From: Phycisphaerae bacterium
GTDB lineage: Bacteria; Planctomycetota; Phycisphaerae; SM23-33
DNA length: 7,722 bases
NCBI GenBank assembly: GCA_030610965.1
Contig: JAUWQU010000156.1
Location: 1 to 7,722, forward strand
Direction of reading: 5' to 3'
Part shown: positions 6,871 through 7,722 of the stretch, one piece after another
Position numbering within the stretch: the stretch's first letter is position 1
Layout of the letters: every line of letters starts with the position of its first letter
Made by a program: the position numbers and the translations under genes
The notes under the pieces: generated by a model
Databases searched by the model: none
Seen by the model: the letters and a program-made list of their open reading frames with translations, nothing else
Told to the model about the DNA's origin: nothing

Positions 6871-7722
6871 TTGCCCTCCGTAACGGGTGGAATCTCTATG
6901 CGATACAGGCCGGACTTGCCGAATTGCGTCGCCACCCACAGCGCGCCGTCTGCCCCGATGGCCATCCACCTGACTCTGCCCGGAGGGATGATCCTCGGAT
7001 AGAGCTTGTCCAGCACGACGCGAGCCTTATCGCCATGGCCTTGAAGCTGCAGGCGAAGCAACCCGTCTCCCGCGGCCGTCCAGTACACATTGGCGTCCTG
7101 ATGCACAACCTGAGGATTCACCACCCACGGGTGACGGTAGGGGCGGGAGCGGCTGCCGTCAGGAAAGACAGCCGTAATGTGAAAGGCGCCCGGGTTGCCG
7201 GAAGTCCATTTGGATAGCCAACGGACTTCACCGACAGGCGTGGCGGCGGGTCGGCTGGCAGGGCCACGGCCCTTGGCGGCGCTGCCGTGGGACGGCCTGC
7301 CTGACGGCTCGCCGGGGTCGTACGACGCCACGCCGAAGCGATCCGCCGGGACGAGAGTTCCTTGTCCGTCTGCTCGCAGGGAGTATGGCAGGGCGGAGTA
7401 ATTGTGGGACCGCGTGGAGACCAGTTCCTTCGCCGGCCAGGTAGACGTGTCCCACAGGAATCCCTTGGACAGGCACCTGTCGCCGGTGGCGTTGAACTCG
7501 AATGGCCCGGGGATGTCCTGCCACCTGCGCCCGTTATAGGCTCCGCTGAAGCCCCTTTTCGATCCGACGGATACCCACACCAGCCCGGCTCCGTCGAGCC
7601 CCAGGAACACCCACCTCCGCCAGGTCATGCCGCGATTGTCCATGTTCTCCTTGAGCCACTCGTATCGGGCCTCGACCAGGGCCTTGGTGGATTCGTATAC
7701 GCTCCAACTCCGACCGTCGAAG
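6867..7722 (-). CDS. Beta-propeller protein (two-component-regulator-propeller-like), partial at 5' end
   Basis: The frame is open to the window edge, giving 284 visible C-terminal residues; the start and any signal peptide lie outside. Repeated blade-like motifs are visible: FDGRSWSVYEST at the edge, then FLGLDGAGLVWVSVGSKRGF with YNGRRWQDIPG, later ANVYWTAAGDGLLRLQLQG, and finally RWMAIGADGALWVATQFGKS with GLYRIEI. The alternation of DG-x-x-W-V strands with GR-x-W turns is typical of Reg_prop-like propellers, which usually act as extracytoplasmic binding or sensing modules. No histidine kinase or other output domain follows before the stop, so this is the natural C-terminus. The stop overlaps the start of the 902-residue gene by four bases (ATGA), so the two are co-translated and probably work together. 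The ligand and partner are unknown. An ATG at 7643 is internal, because the propeller pattern continues upstream of it. Confidence 0.8.
   Translation of the reverse strand, partial: FDGRSWSVYESTKALVEARYEWLKENMDNRGMTWRRWVFLGLDGAGLVWVSVGSKRGFSGAYNGRRWQDIPGPFEFNATGDRCLSKGFLWDTSTWPAKELVSTRSHNYSALPYSLRADGQGTLVPADRFGVASYDPGEPSGRPSHGSAAKGRGPASRPAATPVGEVRWLSKWTSGNPGAFHITAVFPDGSRSRPYRHPWVVNPQVVHQDANVYWTAAGDGLLRLQLQGHGDKARVVLDKLYPRIIPPGRVRWMAIGADGALWVATQFGKSGLYRIEIPPVTEGK
6874..6880 (-). promoter_or_regulatory. Shine-Dalgarno of the 902-aa gene
   Basis: The minus strand reads CGGAGGG, three bases before the ATG at 6870 and six before the second ATG at 6867. The second has the more usual spacing, so the true start may be one codon later. 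The site lies in the last codons of the propeller gene. Confidence 0.7.

Noticed and set aside
1..7722. tRNA, rRNA, CRISPR array, insertion sequence or transposase
   Set aside because: Reading both strands shows no spaced short repeats, no transposase motifs and no structured RNA signature; the only repeat seen is the leader pair.

Overview
The window is GC-rich (about 60% by eye). All supported genes lie on the minus strand, so the operon reads from base 7722 down to base 1. Long secreted proteins built from periplasmic-binding, CsgG/TolB-like, TPR-like and beta-propeller modules, placed next to an ECF sigma/anti-sigma pair, suggest a planctomycete-type (PVC group) bacterium. That assignment is inferred from architecture; there is no rRNA or other marker gene here.

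Layout in transcription order: (1) 7722-6867, the 3' part of a beta-propeller protein whose start lies outside the window. (2) 6870-4162, a 902-residue exported protein with a PstS-like substrate-binding domain, two CsgG/TolB-like domains and a TPR-like C-terminus; its start codon overlaps the previous stop (ATGA). (3) A 106-base spacer, 4161-4056, holding most of leader repeat B. (4) 4055-3939, a 38-codon small ORF with a good ribosome binding site. (5) 3937-926, a 1003-residue exported protein with two CsgG/TolB-like domains, a helical middle and a C-terminal beta-propeller; its ATG follows the small ORF's stop by one base. (6) A 52-base spacer within leader repeat A. (7) 873-349, an ECF RNA polymerase sigma factor. 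(8) 359-1, the N-terminal part of a membrane-anchored anti-sigma factor, cut by the window edge and overlapping the sigma gene by 11 bases.

The most unusual observation is that the roughly 100-base stretch covering the last codons of gene 5, its stop codon, the spacer and the first codons of the sigma gene has a diverged second copy just upstream of gene 5 (46 of 57 bases identical in the ungapped part). The upstream copy still carries a vestigial C-terminal tail with its stop codon, and a sigma-like start that now opens the small ORF. Gene 5 is therefore flanked by direct repeats. This suggests duplication or insertion of a gene module next to the sigma gene.

Working model (inference): the exported proteins act in the periplasm or at the cell surface and may sense or bind a ligand, while the sigma/anti-sigma pair passes an envelope signal to transcription. 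No transporter permease, ATPase, enzyme with visible catalytic residues, mobile element, tRNA, rRNA or CRISPR array was seen. There is no gene-free stretch longer than 300 bases.
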